DNA of 37,520 bases from Ramlibacter sp. (GTDB taxonomy: Bacteria > Pseudomonadota > Gammaproteobacteria > Burkholderiales > Burkholderiaceae_C), in the NCBI GenBank assembly GCA_028292245.1, contig JAQGMS010000087.1:1-37520 (forward strand), in the 5' to 3' direction. The notes beneath the pieces were generated by a model. The model was not told the origin of the DNA and searched no databases. It saw only the letters and a list, made by a program, of their open reading frames with translations. Positions 7,719 through 16,579 of this stretch are shown piece after piece; position 1 is the stretch's first letter; every line of letters begins with the position of its first letter. A program made the position numbers and the translations under genes.

Positions 7719-8636
7719 ATGGCGCTGAGAGATACCGCGAGATCCATTCCGCCCCGCACATTGCTGCGGGTCTCGATTGCCGTCGCCGTCCTCACCATCG
7801 CGCTGAAAACCCTGGCCTGGTGGATCACCGATTCGGTCGGCCTGTTGTCGGATGCGATGGAATCCGTCGTCAATCTCGCCAGCGCGGCTTTCGCGCTGTT
7901 GATGGTCACGATCGCCCGGCGTCCCGCCGATGCCGATCATCCGTATGGTCACCACAAGGCCGAGTATTTTTCGTCCGGGTTCGAAGGCCTGATGATCTTC
8001 GTCGCGGCGCTGGGCATCGTCTGGGCCGCCGTGCAGCGGATCTTGCATCCGCAGGCGCTCGACCAGTTGGGTTGGGGTCTGGCGTTGTCCGTGCTGAGTT
8101 CGGCTTTCAATGGCGCGCTGGCCTGGGTGATGCTTCAGTCCGGGCGCGAGCATCGCTCGATCGCACTCGAAGGCGATGCGCGCCACCTCATCACGGACGT
8201 CTGGACCTCCGCCGGCGTCGTGGTCGGCATAGCGCTTGTCGTGTTCACGGGCTGGGGATGGCTGGATCCGGCCGTCGCCATCGGGGTGGCGCTGAACATC
8301 CTGCGTGAAGGCGCGGCCCTGATGTGGAAGTCATCGCAAGGCCTGATGGACGAAGCGCTGGAGCCCGAAGTGATGGCCGAGATCGACAAGACGCTGGCGT
8401 CGTTCAAGCACCATACGATCCGCTTCGACCACATCTCCAGCCGCCGCTCCGGCCAGCGGCGCTTCGTCGACCTGCACATGCACATGCCGGCGAGCTGGAC
8501 GCTGGGCCGCGCCGCCGCCGTGCGAGGCTCAGTGGAGCAGGCCCTCATGAGCGCCGTCCCCGGGTTGCGCGCGACCATCCAGTTGTTGCCCACCGACGTG
8601 GAAGCGCATTTCGACGATGAAAAGGACCTGATCTGA
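7719..8636 (+). CDS. cation diffusion facilitator family transporter
   Basis: Inner-membrane divalent metal/proton antiporter (Zn, Fe, Mn or Co), 305 residues with about six transmembrane helices and a cytoplasmic C-terminal dimer domain. Metal-site features: D45 and E48 in helix II ([11 protein letters not shown]), the [10 protein letters not shown] loop at 74-83, and H156/D160 in helix V ([11 protein letters not shown]). The FieF-type second Asp of helix II is Ser49 here, as in a large CDF subgroup with the DAMES form. The C-terminal domain ends with acidic residues. The stop codon overlaps the start of dtd by four bases (CTGA). Confidence 0.93.
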   Translation: MALRDTARSIPPRTLLRVSIAVAVLTIALKTLAWWITDSVGLLSDAMESVVNLASAAFALLMVTIARRPADADHPYGHHKAEYFSSGFEGLMIFVAALGIVWAAVQRILHPQALDQLGWGLALSVLSSAFNGALAWVMLQSGREHRSIALEGDARHLITDVWTSAGVVVGIALVVFTGWGWLDPAVAIGVALNILREGAALMWKSSQGLMDEALEPEVMAEIDKTLASFKHHTIRFDHISSRRSGQRRFVDLHMHMPASWTLGRAAAVRGSVEQALMSAVPGLRATIQLLPTDVEAHFDDEKDLI

Positions 8637-9073
8637 TCTCGCTGATCCAGAGGGTGAGCCAGGCGCGCGTCGAAGTCGGCGGGCTGACCATCGCCGAAAT
8701 TGGCGCGGGCTTGCTGGTGCTGGTGTGCGCAGAGCGCGGCGACAGCGAAACACAGGCCGACAGGCTGCTGGCAAAGATCCTGAAGCTGCGCATCTTCAGC
8801 GACGACGCCGGCAAGATGAACCGCAGCGTGCAGGACATAGCCGGCGGCATGCTGGTGGTGAGCCAGTTCACGCTGGCAGCCGATACCTCCGGCGGCAATC
8901 GCCCCAGCTTCACCAACGCGGCGGCGCCGGGCGACGGGCGGCGGCTGTACGACTACTTCGTGGCCCAGGCCCGCGCAGCGCATCCCGTGGTGCAGACCGG
9001 CGAATTCGCGGCCGACATGAAGGTGCACCTGGTCAATGACGGGCCAGTGACGATTCCGCTGACAGTGCGTTGA
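8633..9073 (+). CDS. dtd: D-aminoacyl-tRNA deacylase, with a CTG start
   Basis: Proofreading enzyme that removes D-amino acids from mischarged tRNAs, 146 residues. Active-site motifs are present: SQFTLAAD and the Gly-cisPro loop NDGPVT near the C terminus. The family begins with a conserved strand, M-I-x-L-I-Q-R-V. That strand is encoded here directly after a CTG at 8633, with AAAGGA at 8621-8626, six bases upstream. No ATG, GTG or TTG lies at that place; the first standard start, GTG at 8654, would remove the conserved strand. I therefore place the start at CTG. It overlaps the transporter stop as CTGA, the usual ATGA junction with A changed to C. Confidence 0.88.
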   Translation: MISLIQRVSQARVEVGGLTIAEIGAGLLVLVCAERGDSETQADRLLAKILKLRIFSDDAGKMNRSVQDIAGGMLVVSQFTLAADTSGGNRPSFTNAAAPGDGRRLYDYFVAQARAAHPVVQTGEFAADMKVHLVNDGPVTIPLTVR

Positions 9074-9077
9074 CCAT

Positions 9078-9527
9078 TCAATACGGGTTGGCGAAACCCA
9101 GTGATCCCAGCAGCAGGATCTCCAGCGTCTCCATCTCCAGCGCGTCGCGCTCGCTGGTCTCGTGGTCGTAGCCCTGCGCGTGCAGCGCGCCATGGACCAG
9201 CAGGTGAGCGTAGTGCTCTTCCAAAGTCTTGCCCTGCTCGCGTGCTTCCCGCTCGACCACCGGCCCGCAGAGCACCAGGTCGGCCTCCACCCAGGGATCG
9301 CGCGCGTAGTCGAACGTCAGGACGTTGGTCGCATAGTCGCGTCCGCGGTACTGAAGGTTGAGTGCCCGCGCTTCCTCTTCACCGACGATGCGCACGGCAA
9401 TTTCAGCCGGATGCTTCAGGGCCGGCTCGATCCATGCCGCCACGCGAGGCTTGCGCAGCAGCGTGCGATGCGATGCGGCGTTCGGGAAGCGCCCGAACTG
9501 CAGGACGAGATCCAGCGTCAGGTGCAT
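9078..9527 (-). CDS. ybeY: endoribonuclease YbeY (rRNA maturation)
   Basis: Zinc-dependent single-strand endoribonuclease in 16S rRNA 3'-end maturation and ribosome quality control. It has 149 residues from the ATG at 9527. The H3xH5xH zinc site is intact in LLVHGALHAQGYDH. Other family motifs are VGEEEARALNLQYRG and ATNVLTFDY. The gene starts four bases after the phoH stop, consistent with the widespread phoH-ybeY operon. The longer frame to 9563 would overlap phoH and is not supported. Confidence 0.96.
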   Translation of the reverse strand: MHLTLDLVLQFGRFPNAASHRTLLRKPRVAAWIEPALKHPAEIAVRIVGEEEARALNLQYRGRDYATNVLTFDYARDPWVEADLVLCGPVVEREAREQGKTLEEHYAHLLVHGALHAQGYDHETSERDALEMETLEILLLGSLGFANPY

Positions 9528-9531
9528 GGCC

Positions 9532-10479
9532 TCATGCCTTGGGGTCGCTCTTGCGCGCCGCATCGTAGGCGTCGACGATGCGCGCGACCAGAGGGTGCCG
9601 CACCACGTCCTTGCTGGTGAAGCGTGTGTGCGCGATACCCTTGACGCGCTTGAGGATGCGCTCGGCCTCCACCAGGCCCGACAGGTGGCCCTTGGGCAAG
9701 TCGATCTGGCTGACGTCGCCGGTGACGACCGCTTTGGCGCCGAAGCCGATGCGGGTGAGGAACATCTTCATCTGCTCGGGCGTCGTGTTCTGCGCCTCGT
9801 CCAGGATCACGAACGCATTGTTCAGCGTGCGTCCGCGCATGAAGGCCAGCGGTGCGATTTCCAGCGCCTGCCGCTCGAAGGCCTTGGTGACCTTGTCGAA
9901 ACCCATCAGGTCGTACAGCGCGTCATACAGCGGCCGCAGGTAGGGATCGACTTTTTGGAGCATGTCACCGGGCAGGAAGCCCAGCTTCTCGCCCGCCTCC
10001 ACTGCCGGGCGAGTCAGCACGATGCGCTGTACCGCGCTGCGCTCGAGCGCGTCGACCGCGCAGGCGACCGCCAGGTAGGTCTTGCCGGTCCCGGCCGGCC
10101 CGATGGCGAAGGTGATGTCGTGGTGCGCGATGTTCTCGAGGTACACACTCTGGGTGGGTGTGCGCGCCTTCAGGTCGGTGCGGCGGGTGTGCAGCACCTG
10201 CGCACCATCCTCGTCCTGCGACAGCGGGGCCTCGTCGGCCACCATCAATTGCACCTTGTCTGCGGAAATCGGGCGTCCCGCCATTTCGTAGAGCGCTTGC
10301 AGCACTTCGAGCGCGTGCTGGGCTTTCGCCTTGGCCCCCTCGATCTTGAATTGCTCGTGCCGGTGGGCGATCTTCACCTGCAACGCCATCTCGATGGTGC
10401 GCAAGTGCTCGTCGGTGGGGCCGCACAGGTGCGCCAGGCGCGTGTTGCTGGGCGGGGAAAACGTATGTTTGAGAATCAA
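9532..10479 (-). CDS. PhoH family P-loop ATPase
   Basis: PhoH/YbeZ-type ATPase with a predicted RNA-helicase role, a partner of YbeY in ribosome maturation. It has 315 residues. Walker A GPAGTGKT is at 127-134 and Walker B lies in AFVILDEAQN; NTTPEQMKMFLTRIG and VTGDVSQIDLP follow. I place the start at TTG 10479 because family homology begins with ILKHTFSPP; the upstream open frame runs antisense into ruvA. The gene is divergent from ruvA with about 50 bases between the start codons. Confidence 0.94.
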   Translation of the reverse strand: MILKHTFSPPSNTRLAHLCGPTDEHLRTIEMALQVKIAHRHEQFKIEGAKAKAQHALEVLQALYEMAGRPISADKVQLMVADEAPLSQDEDGAQVLHTRRTDLKARTPTQSVYLENIAHHDITFAIGPAGTGKTYLAVACAVDALERSAVQRIVLTRPAVEAGEKLGFLPGDMLQKVDPYLRPLYDALYDLMGFDKVTKAFERQALEIAPLAFMRGRTLNNAFVILDEAQNTTPEQMKMFLTRIGFGAKAVVTGDVSQIDLPKGHLSGLVEAERILKRVKGIAHTRFTSKDVVRHPLVARIVDAYDAARKSDPKA

Positions 10480-10504
10480 GCTGATAATTCCGGAGAACTG
10501 ACAA

Positions 10505-10519
10505 CGGCCCGAGGGGCCG
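10505..10519 (+). repeat. GC-rich hairpin in the ruvA leader
   Basis: CGGCCC-GAG-GGGCCG, a perfect 6-bp stem whose base lies nine bases before the ruvA ATG. GGGACCCC follows. It could limit ribosome access. A GATAAT hexamer at 10483-10488 might be the -10 box, without a clear -35. Confidence 0.35.
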
Positions 10520-10528
10520 GGGACCCCA

Positions 10529-11104
10529 ATGATAGGCAAATTGACTGGAACGCTGGGCGACAAGAACCCGCCGCAGGTGCTGGTGGACTGCAACGGTGTC
10601 GGCTACGAGGTCGACGTTCCGATGAGTACCTTCTACAACCTGCCGGGCCTGGGCGAGAAGGTCACGCTGCTGACCCACCTGGTCGTCCGCGAGGACGCGC
10701 AATTGCTCTACGGCTTCGGCTCGGCTGGCGAGCGGGAGGCCTTCCGCCTGCTGATCAAGATTTCGGGCGTCGGCCCGCGCACGGCCTTGTCCGTGCTGAG
10801 CGGCATGAGCGTCGCGGATATTGCCCAGGCCGTGACGGCGCAGGATGCCGGCCGGCTGGTCAAGGTACCGGGTATCGGCAAGAAAACCGCCGAGCGCCTG
10901 CTGCTCGAACTGAAGGGAAAATTCGGTGCCGACCTGGGCGCTGGAGCGACTGGTGCGGGCGGCGATGCCCAGGCCGATATCCTGCAAGCCTTGGTCGCGC
11001 TGGGCTACAGCGACAAGGAAGCGGCTGCTTCGCTGAAGGTGCTGCCCAAGGACGTGGGCGTGAGCGAAGGCATCAAGTTGGCATTGAAGGCGCTGAATAA
11101 ATGA
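10529..11104 (+). CDS. ruvA: Holliday junction branch-migration protein RuvA
   Basis: Tetrameric junction-binding subunit of the RuvAB branch-migration complex, 191 residues. Domain I is an OB-fold ([17 protein letters not shown]), domain II holds two helix-hairpin-helix motifs ([13 protein letters not shown] and [19 protein letters not shown]), and domain III is the RuvB-contacting C terminus ([13 protein letters not shown]). A Gly/Ala linker separates II and III. The stop overlaps ruvB by four bases (ATGA). Confidence 0.98.
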   Translation: MIGKLTGTLGDKNPPQVLVDCNGVGYEVDVPMSTFYNLPGLGEKVTLLTHLVVREDAQLLYGFGSAGEREAFRLLIKISGVGPRTALSVLSGMSVADIAQAVTAQDAGRLVKVPGIGKKTAERLLLELKGKFGADLGAGATGAGGDAQADILQALVALGYSDKEAAASLKVLPKDVGVSEGIKLALKALNK

Positions 11105-12159
11105 CGATCCAGACCGACGACTTCGAAGTGCCGCCGTCCAAGCGGGTGGTGTCGGCCGCGCCTGTCTCGCCGAACGAGGAAGCGATCGAGCGCGCGCTGC
11201 GGCCGAAGCTGCTGCAGGAATATGTCGGCCAAGCCAAGACCCGCGAGCAGCTGGAGATCTTCATCAGCGCGGCAAAAAAACGCGGTGAGGCCATGGACCA
11301 CGTGCTGTTGTTCGGCCCGCCGGGCCTGGGCAAGACCACGCTGTCGCACATCATTGCGCACGAGCTGGGCGTGAACTTGCGGCAGACCTCAGGCCCGGTG
11401 CTGGAAAAGCCGAAGGACCTGGCCGCGTTGCTCACAAACCTCGAGAAGAACGACGTGCTGTTCATCGACGAGATCCATCGGCTGTCGCCGGTGGTCGAGG
11501 AAATCCTGTACCCGGCGCTGGAGGACTACCAGATCGACATCATGATCGGCGAGGGGCCGGCGGCGCGTTCGATCAAGCTCGACCTGCAGCCCTTCACCCT
11601 GGTGGGCGCGACCACGCGCGCGGGCATGCTCACCAATCCGCTGCGCGACCGGTTCGGCATCGTCGCGCGGCTGGAGTTCTACACCGCCGAGGAACTGGCG
11701 CGCATCGTCAAGCGCAGCGCCGGCTTGTTGAAGGCGCCGATGGACGATGAAGGCGGCGTCGAGATCGCCAAGCGCTCGCGCGGCACGCCGCGAATCGCCA
11801 ACCGGCTGCTGCGCCGCGTCCGAGACTACGCGGAGGTCAAGGGAAACGGGCAGATCACCCAGGAGATCGCGAACAAGGCGCTGAAGATGCTCGACGTCGA
11901 CCCGCAGGGCTTCGACGTGATGGACCGCAAATTGCTGGAGTGCGTGATCCACCGCTTCGACGGCGGGCCGGTCGGCCTGGACAACATAGCGGCCAGTATC
12001 GGCGAAGAGCGCGACACCATCGAGGACGTGATCGAGCCCTACCTGATCCAGCAGGGCTACCTGCAACGCACGCCGCGCGGCCGGATCGCCACGCTGGCGG
12101 CGTTCCGTCACCTGGGTGTGACGCCGCCGAAGAGTGCGGGCGAGCTGTTCGCCGACTGA
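11101..12159 (+). CDS. ruvB: Holliday junction DNA helicase RuvB
   Basis: AAA+ motor of branch migration, 352 residues. Walker A GPPGLGKT is at 72-79, Walker B is in [10 protein letters not shown], sensor 1 in GATTRAGML, and the arginine region in PLRDRFGI. The winged-helix C-terminal domain binds DNA. Translation is coupled to ruvA. Its last 52 bases overlap, tail to tail, the end of the membrane fusion gene on the other strand. Confidence 0.98.
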   Translation: MTIQTDDFEVPPSKRVVSAAPVSPNEEAIERALRPKLLQEYVGQAKTREQLEIFISAAKKRGEAMDHVLLFGPPGLGKTTLSHIIAHELGVNLRQTSGPVLEKPKDLAALLTNLEKNDVLFIDEIHRLSPVVEEILYPALEDYQIDIMIGEGPAARSIKLDLQPFTLVGATTRAGMLTNPLRDRFGIVARLEFYTAEELARIVKRSAGLLKAPMDDEGGVEIAKRSRGTPRIANRLLRRVRDYAEVKGNGQITQEIANKALKMLDVDPQGFDVMDRKLLECVIHRFDGGPVGLDNIAASIGEERDTIEDVIEPYLIQQGYLQRTPRGRIATLAAFRHLGVTPPKSAGELFAD

Positions 12160-13892
12160 GTTGCCGCAACGGCGCCGCCGGGCTTGGCATTGCAGGCGAT
12201 CAGTATCTGGGCCACGTAGTAAGTGGCCAACACCGAGAACTGCGCCATCGGAAACGGGAAGGCGAACCTGTTGGTGGCCAGCAGCGAATCGCTCAGCATG
12301 AAGAAGCCAGCGCCGACGGCGACCGCGATCGACGTGCGGTCACGCAGCACGACGGCACGGCCGATCGCCTGCGCCGCCATCAACGCAATCACCGCGACGT
12401 AAGCAGCCACGGCGACCTTCAGCACCGGGTCCAAGCCATTGAACAGGAACGCGTACATGGCCGCGCCGAGCGCGACGGTGATGAACAAGGCCCTGCGGCT
12501 TGGGAACCACGCCATGCCCTGCCGGAACAATGCGATGTAGAACAGGTGCGCGATGAGGAATGACACCAGGCCCGGGATGAAGAAGCCGGGGAACATGAGG
12601 AAGCAGTCGCCCGCCAGCGAAAAAGCCAACCCGGCTACCAGCAGCAGCCCGAACCGTGCCGGTGCACTCCGCAACTGCAGGCGCTGCGCTACATAAACGA
12701 TAGCAAGCAGCATCGCCAATGGCTTGAAGACACGGTGCAGTTCCACCAGCCCTTCGGCCCCGGTAGCCGTCGCCAGCGCGGCTGCCTCGACCAGCAGCAC
12801 TTCCAGCATGAAGAGACGTCCCTGCATCACCGCCCCGACCGCCCACAGGCCTGCGGACAACGCTGCCAGCCACACTGTCGATCGCGACAGCGGCATCTGG
12901 TCGGCATGCCAGAGGAACAGCGCCACGCAATGCAGCAGCACGACGAACTGGATCGCGCCGAACCAGGCCACGTTGCGAGTGACCGGCGGGTGGAAGCGTC
13001 CTGCTTTCGCGGCATCGAACGCCGGCTTGGGAAAGCGTGCCGCGACATCGGCGGGGCGCCAGCCTGGCGGCTTGAACCAGACGCGCAATTTGTCCAGCCA
13101 GTTGCGGGCGTGCCATGAGTCCTTGGCCAGCCCCCAGTACACCTCGGCGTTGGACCACAGCGGGTCCCAGCTGTTCAAGGGACTGCGCGTGCCGTAGACG
13201 CACTTCTCGTCTTCTTCCTTGAAGCTGCCGAAGATCCGGTCCCAGATGATCAGCACGCCGCCGTAGTTGCGGTCCAGGTAGTGCTCGTTGATGGCATGGT
13301 GCACCCGGTGGTTGGAAGGCGAGCAGAACCATCGGTCGAACCAGCCCAGCTTCGGCACATGTTCGGTGTGCACCCAGAACTGGTACAGCAGGTCGATCAA
13401 CGCCACCACACCGAAAACCAGCGGCTGCACGCCGGCGATCGCCATCGGCAGGTAGAACAACCAGCCGAGGAACGCGCCGGAACTGGTTTGCCGCAGCGCC
13501 GTGGAAAGGTTGTAGTCCTGGCTCTGGTGGTGCACGACATGCGCGGCCCAGAACACGGCGCTTTCGTGGCCCGCGCGATGCAGCCAGTAGTAGCAGAAAT
13601 CGTAGAACAACAGCGCGAGCAGCCAGCCATACCAGGTGGTCCAGAACTCCTTGGCCAGGTCGATCGGAACCAGCGACACGGTGGTGTAGACCGCCCCGTA
13701 GATTCCCACGCGCAGCAGCCGGGTGAACACCTTGCTGGTTTCGCTGAGCATGCCCAGGCTGATGCTGTTGATCGCGTCGTTGAGCCGGTAGGTGTTGCGC
13801 TTGCGCGCCCAGCCCCAGGCGAACTCGATGCCGATCAGCAGGAAGAAAACAGGCGTCGCGAAGACGATGATCTGGAATGGTGACAATGCCAT
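12108..13892 (-). CDS. fusion: fatty-acid hydroxylase/AGMO-like domain + lysoplasmalogenase-like domain
   Basis: Polytopic membrane protein of 594 residues with two recognisable halves. Residues about 1-290 are a sterol-desaturase/fatty-acid-hydroxylase domain with the di-iron histidine clusters HRAGH (105-109), HVVHH (118-122), HTEH (175-178) and HRVHH (195-199); [22 protein letters not shown] resembles alkylglycerol monooxygenase. Residues about 385-570 are a YhhN/TMEM86 domain: GDCFLM (D429), [12 protein letters not shown] (H449) and [13 protein letters not shown] (D535). About 90 residues with extra membrane helices link them. One half would oxidise the glyceryl ether bond, the other would hydrolyse the vinyl ether bond of lysoplasmalogens. 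Substrate and pterin use are inference. The frame is continuous with no sign of frameshift. It starts 23 bases after the phosphatase gene. Confidence 0.85.
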   Translation of the reverse strand: MALSPFQIIVFATPVFFLLIGIEFAWGWARKRNTYRLNDAINSISLGMLSETSKVFTRLLRVGIYGAVYTTVSLVPIDLAKEFWTTWYGWLLALLFYDFCYYWLHRAGHESAVFWAAHVVHHQSQDYNLSTALRQTSSGAFLGWLFYLPMAIAGVQPLVFGVVALIDLLYQFWVHTEHVPKLGWFDRWFCSPSNHRVHHAINEHYLDRNYGGVLIIWDRIFGSFKEEDEKCVYGTRSPLNSWDPLWSNAEVYWGLAKDSWHARNWLDKLRVWFKPPGWRPADVAARFPKPAFDAAKAGRFHPPVTRNVAWFGAIQFVVLLHCVALFLWHADQMPLSRSTVWLAALSAGLWAVGAVMQGRLFMLEVLLVEAAALATATGAEGLVELHRVFKPLAMLLAIVYVAQRLQLRSAPARFGLLLVAGLAFSLAGDCFLMFPGFFIPGLVSFLIAHLFYIALFRQGMAWFPSRRALFITVALGAAMYAFLFNGLDPVLKVAVAAYVAVIALMAAQAIGRAVVLRDRTSIAVAVGAGFFMLSDSLLATNRFAFPFPMAQFSVLATYYVAQILIACNAKPGGAVAATQSANSSPALFGGVTPR

Positions 13893-13898
13893 CCCCGG

Positions 13899-13904
13899 AT
13901 TGTC
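13899..13904 (-). promoter_or_regulatory. -10-like hexamer before the fusion gene
   Basis: GACAAT on the minus strand, six bases before the ATG at 13892, in the 23-base gap after the phosphatase stop. It suggests an internal promoter and a leaderless message in addition to any read-through. Confidence 0.35.
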
Positions 13905-13915
13905 ACGCCAAGGGA

Positions 13916-14560
13916 TCAGAAACTGGTGTTTTCGTCGGCGGCTTCGTGGTCCAGGTGCTGGGTGTCGGACCAGCCTACCAGGGTGAAGCCCTCGGGAGTC
14001 CACAGCAGCCGGTTGATGGCGCCGTTGGGCAGTTCCCAGGTGCGGGGTGAATTGACTTCCTGCCCGGTCGCCACGCGATACAGGCAGTCCAGCACGCCGC
14101 CGTGAGCAACCACCACGATTTGCTCGCCCGGATGGCGCGCCGCAAGCTCCTGCATGGTCCGCGTCACGCGTTCGCGCAGTTCGAGCAGCGATTCGCCGCC
14201 GTCGGGGGGCTGCCACTCGGGAATGCGTTTGCGCCAGTTTTGCGCATGGTCCGGCCAGGTCTCATGGATCTCGTTGAAGGTCTTGCCCTCGAAAATCCCG
14301 AAGCTGCGCTCGCGCAAGCCCTCATCGGCGACCACCGGGATGCCGGTGGTCTCGGCGATGGATTGCGCCGTTTGATGCGCGCGGCCCAGGTCGCTCGAAT
14401 AAACGGCGGTGATCGGTTCACTGGCCAATGCTTCGCCAACCCGGCGCGCCTGCCAGCGGCCGGTATCGTTCAAACCGATGTCCAACTGGCCCTGGATGCG
14501 AGCGTCGACGTTCCAGGCCGTTTCGCCATGGCGTACGGCAATGATGCGGGTGGCTTCCAT
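13916..14560 (-). CDS. histidine phosphatase family protein (GpmB-like)
   Basis: Cytoplasmic phosphatase of the phosphoglycerate-mutase-like superfamily, 214 residues. The catalytic motif RHGET is in IIAVRHGETAWN near residue 10; the second catalytic histidine is in VVVAHGGVLDCLYR. SSDLGRAHQTAQ and ERSFGIFEGKTF are typical. Substrate is not evident; true phosphoglycerate mutase activity is unlikely for this subgroup. The ATG at 14560 begins the homologous region and has AAGG close upstream. A TAGAAT hexamer lies eight bases before the ATG. Confidence 0.92.
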   Translation of the reverse strand: MEATRIIAVRHGETAWNVDARIQGQLDIGLNDTGRWQARRVGEALASEPITAVYSSDLGRAHQTAQSIAETTGIPVVADEGLRERSFGIFEGKTFNEIHETWPDHAQNWRKRIPEWQPPDGGESLLELRERVTRTMQELAARHPGEQIVVVAHGGVLDCLYRVATGQEVNSPRTWELPNGAINRLLWTPEGFTLVGWSDTQHLDHEAADENTSF

Positions 14561-14568
14561 TCGCCTTG

Positions 14569-14574
14569 ATTCTA
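14569..14574 (-). promoter_or_regulatory. -10-like hexamer before the phosphatase gene
   Basis: TAGAAT (five of six matches to TATAAT) ends eight bases before the ATG at 14560. An AAGG between them could still serve as a weak ribosome site. Confidence 0.35.
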
Positions 14575-14619
14575 GGGGGCAACCCGTGAAAATTGCCACC
14601 CACAAGGCGTACCCAAGTG

Positions 14620-15213
14620 TTAGGAGCTGACCTGGATATTGACTGTGCGCGGGCCCGCGGGCGGGTTCGGAAAGCCTTGCAGAGCTGCTTCGAACATGGC
14701 CGGGAAGACCTGTGCGCTGCTCGACCATGGGCCGTCGTTGGCCGCCTGGCTCTCGAAAACCACCTTGTTTGAAGCCAGTTCACGCACGATGACACCCACT
14801 TCACGGTGATACCAGGGCGATTCCATGGTGGACAACCGTCCGCCGATTCCAAAGCCGAAGCCGTGGCGCCTCATCCCGAGGCCGACGCCAAAACCGTCCC
14901 ACGGGCTGGCCCAGGGCGACAAGACCGGCTGCAGGCGCGCGGTCACCTGCACGCTGTAGCGCGGATTCGCGTCGTCACGCTGCAAGCCCGCCTTGTGCAG
15001 GGCAGCATCGGCCAGAGCTTCGAGTTCAACCTGGGCCGGCGCTTGCTGCGACGGCAGCCGCTCGAACCGGTAGGTTGGTTGGGACGGCAAGGCCGGCAGG
15101 CTGGAAAATGACTGCACGCTGTTGTCCAGCAGATAGCTGGTGGCGCAGCCCGACAACAGCAGCAAAACGATTGCCAAGCCCGAAGCGAGCAGCCCAAGCA
15201 CAGAACGTTTCAT
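14620..15213 (-). CDS. DUF4136 domain lipoprotein
   Basis: Outer-membrane or periplasmic lipoprotein of 197 residues, function unknown. The signal peptide MKRSVLGLLASGLAIVLLLL is followed by the lipobox LSGC with Cys at residue 23. The mature protein is a DUF4136-type domain (YRFERLPSQQ, ALADAALHKAGLQRDD, YSVQVTARL), with a glycine-rich insertion (GFGVGLGMRRHGFGFGIGG). GGAGG lies five bases before the ATG. It sits 27 bases after ttcA in the same direction. Confidence 0.88.
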   Translation of the reverse strand: MKRSVLGLLASGLAIVLLLLSGCATSYLLDNSVQSFSSLPALPSQPTYRFERLPSQQAPAQVELEALADAALHKAGLQRDDANPRYSVQVTARLQPVLSPWASPWDGFGVGLGMRRHGFGFGIGGRLSTMESPWYHREVGVIVRELASNKVVFESQAANDGPWSSSAQVFPAMFEAALQGFPNPPAGPRTVNIQVSS

Positions 15214-15240
15214 ACACACCTCCCAGGAGGCGAAGCCGCC

Positions 15241-16161
15241 TCAGACCTTGATGACTTGCAGGCCCGGCAGGGAAACAGCAGCCGAAAAGTCCGGAGGATC
15301 GAACGCTTTGTCGCCGTTCTCGTTTGCCACGCCATGGGCTGTAAGACCCTTGAAATCGTAGTGTGTTCCGTCGGCCAGGTGTGAAGGGACAACGTTTTGT
15401 AACGCGGTGAACATGGTGTCCACCCGCCCCGGGTGTTGGCGGTCCCACTCGCGCAGCATGGCGGCCACCTGCTTGCGCTGCAGGTTCTCCTGGCTCCCGC
15501 ACAGCGTGCAGGGAATGATCGGGAACTGGCGATGGCCGGCCCAGCGGACCAGGTCCTTCTCGGCGACGTAGGCCAGGGGCCGGATCACGATATGCCGGCC
15601 GTCGTCGCTCACCAGCTTGGGCGGCATGCCTTTGAGCTTGCCGCCGAAGAACATGTTGAGGAAAAAGGTCTGCAGCATGTCGTCGCGGTGATGGCCCAGC
15701 GCGATCTTGGTGGCGCCCAATTCATCGGCGACCCGGTACAGGATGCCTCGGCGCAGCCGCGAACACAGGCTGCACATCGTCTTGCCCTCGGGAATCTTGT
15801 CCTTGACGATCGAGTAGGTGTCCTGGCTCTCGATGTGGAACGGCACGCCGATGCGAGACAAGTAGTCAGGCAGCACGTGCTCCGGAAAACCGGGTTGCTT
15901 CTGGTCCAGGTTGACGGCGATGAGTTCGAACTCCACCGGTGCGCGCTGCTTCATCTTGAGCAGGATGTCGAGCATCGCGTAGCTGTCCTTGCCGCCGGAC
16001 AGGCACACCATGACCTTGTCGCCCTGCTCGATCATGTTGTAGTCGGCGATGGCTTGGCCCATCAGCCGGCACAGGCGCTTCTCGAGCTTGTGCGTTTCAC
16101 GCTCGATCTTCTGTTCCCGGGCGAGGGGGGTCACTTCGCTGTTGGTCCAGACTGAACTCAT
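15241..16161 (-). CDS. ttcA: tRNA 2-thiocytidine(32) synthetase
   Basis: Fe-S-dependent tRNA thiolase that makes s2C32. It has 306 residues. The PP-loop SGGKDS is at 55-60, C130/C133 lie in [11 protein letters not shown] and C218/C221 in [13 protein letters not shown]. These provide the cluster and catalytic cysteines of the family. [13 protein letters not shown] is also typical. It lies between the pterin genes and the lipoprotein in a minus-strand run and has its own -10-like hexamer. Confidence 0.97.
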   Translation of the reverse strand: MSSVWTNSEVTPLAREQKIERETHKLEKRLCRLMGQAIADYNMIEQGDKVMVCLSGGKDSYAMLDILLKMKQRAPVEFELIAVNLDQKQPGFPEHVLPDYLSRIGVPFHIESQDTYSIVKDKIPEGKTMCSLCSRLRRGILYRVADELGATKIALGHHRDDMLQTFFLNMFFGGKLKGMPPKLVSDDGRHIVIRPLAYVAEKDLVRWAGHRQFPIIPCTLCGSQENLQRKQVAAMLREWDRQHPGRVDTMFTALQNVVPSHLADGTHYDFKGLTAHGVANENGDKAFDPPDFSAAVSLPGLQVIKV

Positions 16162-16169
16162 AGGCCGTC

Positions 16170-16175
16170 ATTGTC
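16170..16175 (-). promoter_or_regulatory. -10-like hexamer before ttcA
   Basis: GACAAT on the minus strand, eight bases before the ttcA ATG at 16161, in the 49-base gap after the FolB/FolX gene. Confidence 0.3.
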
Positions 16176-16210
16176 GCACCGGGCGATTGCCCCGTGCGCG
16201 GCCACAGCGG

Positions 16211-16579
16211 CTACCAGAGCCCGGTCTCGACCCGGATCGCCACTTCGCAGTCGTCGAAGATTTCGAGCTTGACGATGCGCACCCGCACGCCCAGCACGCC
16301 GGGCAACTGCATCAACCGATGCGCCAGTTTGCCGATCATGCTTTCCAGCAGGTTCACGTGCTCGGCCGTGCACTCGTCGATGATGATCTTGCGCACTTTG
16401 CGGTAGTCCAGCACGTGGCCGATGTCGTCATCGCGCGGCAGCAGCGGCTGCGTGCCCAGGTTCAGCTCGGCGTCGACCATGATCGGCTGCGGCGAAGTCT
16501 TCTCGTGATCGAGGATGCCCAGGTTGGCGTCGAAGCGCAGCCCGGTGAGGGTGAGGATTTGTGTGCCGGCTTTTGACAT
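16211..16579 (-). CDS. dihydroneopterin aldolase / FolX-type epimerase family protein
   Basis: Pterin enzyme of the tunnelling fold, 122 residues. Family features: LTGLRFDANLGILDHEKTSPQ with the pterin-anchoring Glu, and VLDYRKVRKIIIDE, LLESMIGKLAHRLM. The lysine region reads VKLEIFDD, whereas classical FolB has a K-P-x-A sequence. A K-L at this place is closer to FolX, which epimerises dihydroneopterin triphosphate toward monapterin. I therefore leave FolB versus FolX open. It begins immediately after the pteridine reductase stop codon (TAG then ATG), so both enzymes act in one pathway and are translated together. Confidence 0.85.
   Translation of the reverse strand: MSKAGTQILTLTGLRFDANLGILDHEKTSPQPIMVDAELNLGTQPLLPRDDDIGHVLDYRKVRKIIIDECTAEHVNLLESMIGKLAHRLMQLPGVLGVRVRIVKLEIFDDCEVAIRVETGLW

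Noticed and set aside
8654-9073. dtd starting at GTG 8654
   Set aside because: This would remove the conserved first beta strand, and the good ribosome site at 8621-8626 would be misplaced.
10480-10593. Extension of phoH upstream to 10593
   Set aside because: It would run antisense into ruvA; family homology starts at the TTG at 10479.
9358-11100. 580-codon plus-strand frame across ybeY, phoH and ruvA
   Set aside because: It is antisense to two conserved genes and out of frame with a third; no domain is recognisable.
12108-13892. Fusion of hydroxylase and lysoplasmalogenase as a frameshift or assembly artefact
   Set aside because: The frame is open throughout and the roughly 90-residue junction is itself membrane-like; no stop-codon remnant or ribosome site for a separate second gene is seen. 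It is kept as a true fusion.
13893-14216. 108-residue N-terminal extension of the fusion protein
   Set aside because: It would overlap the phosphatase gene in another frame and is Arg/Pro/Gly-rich with no homology; the protein begins convincingly at MALSPFQ.
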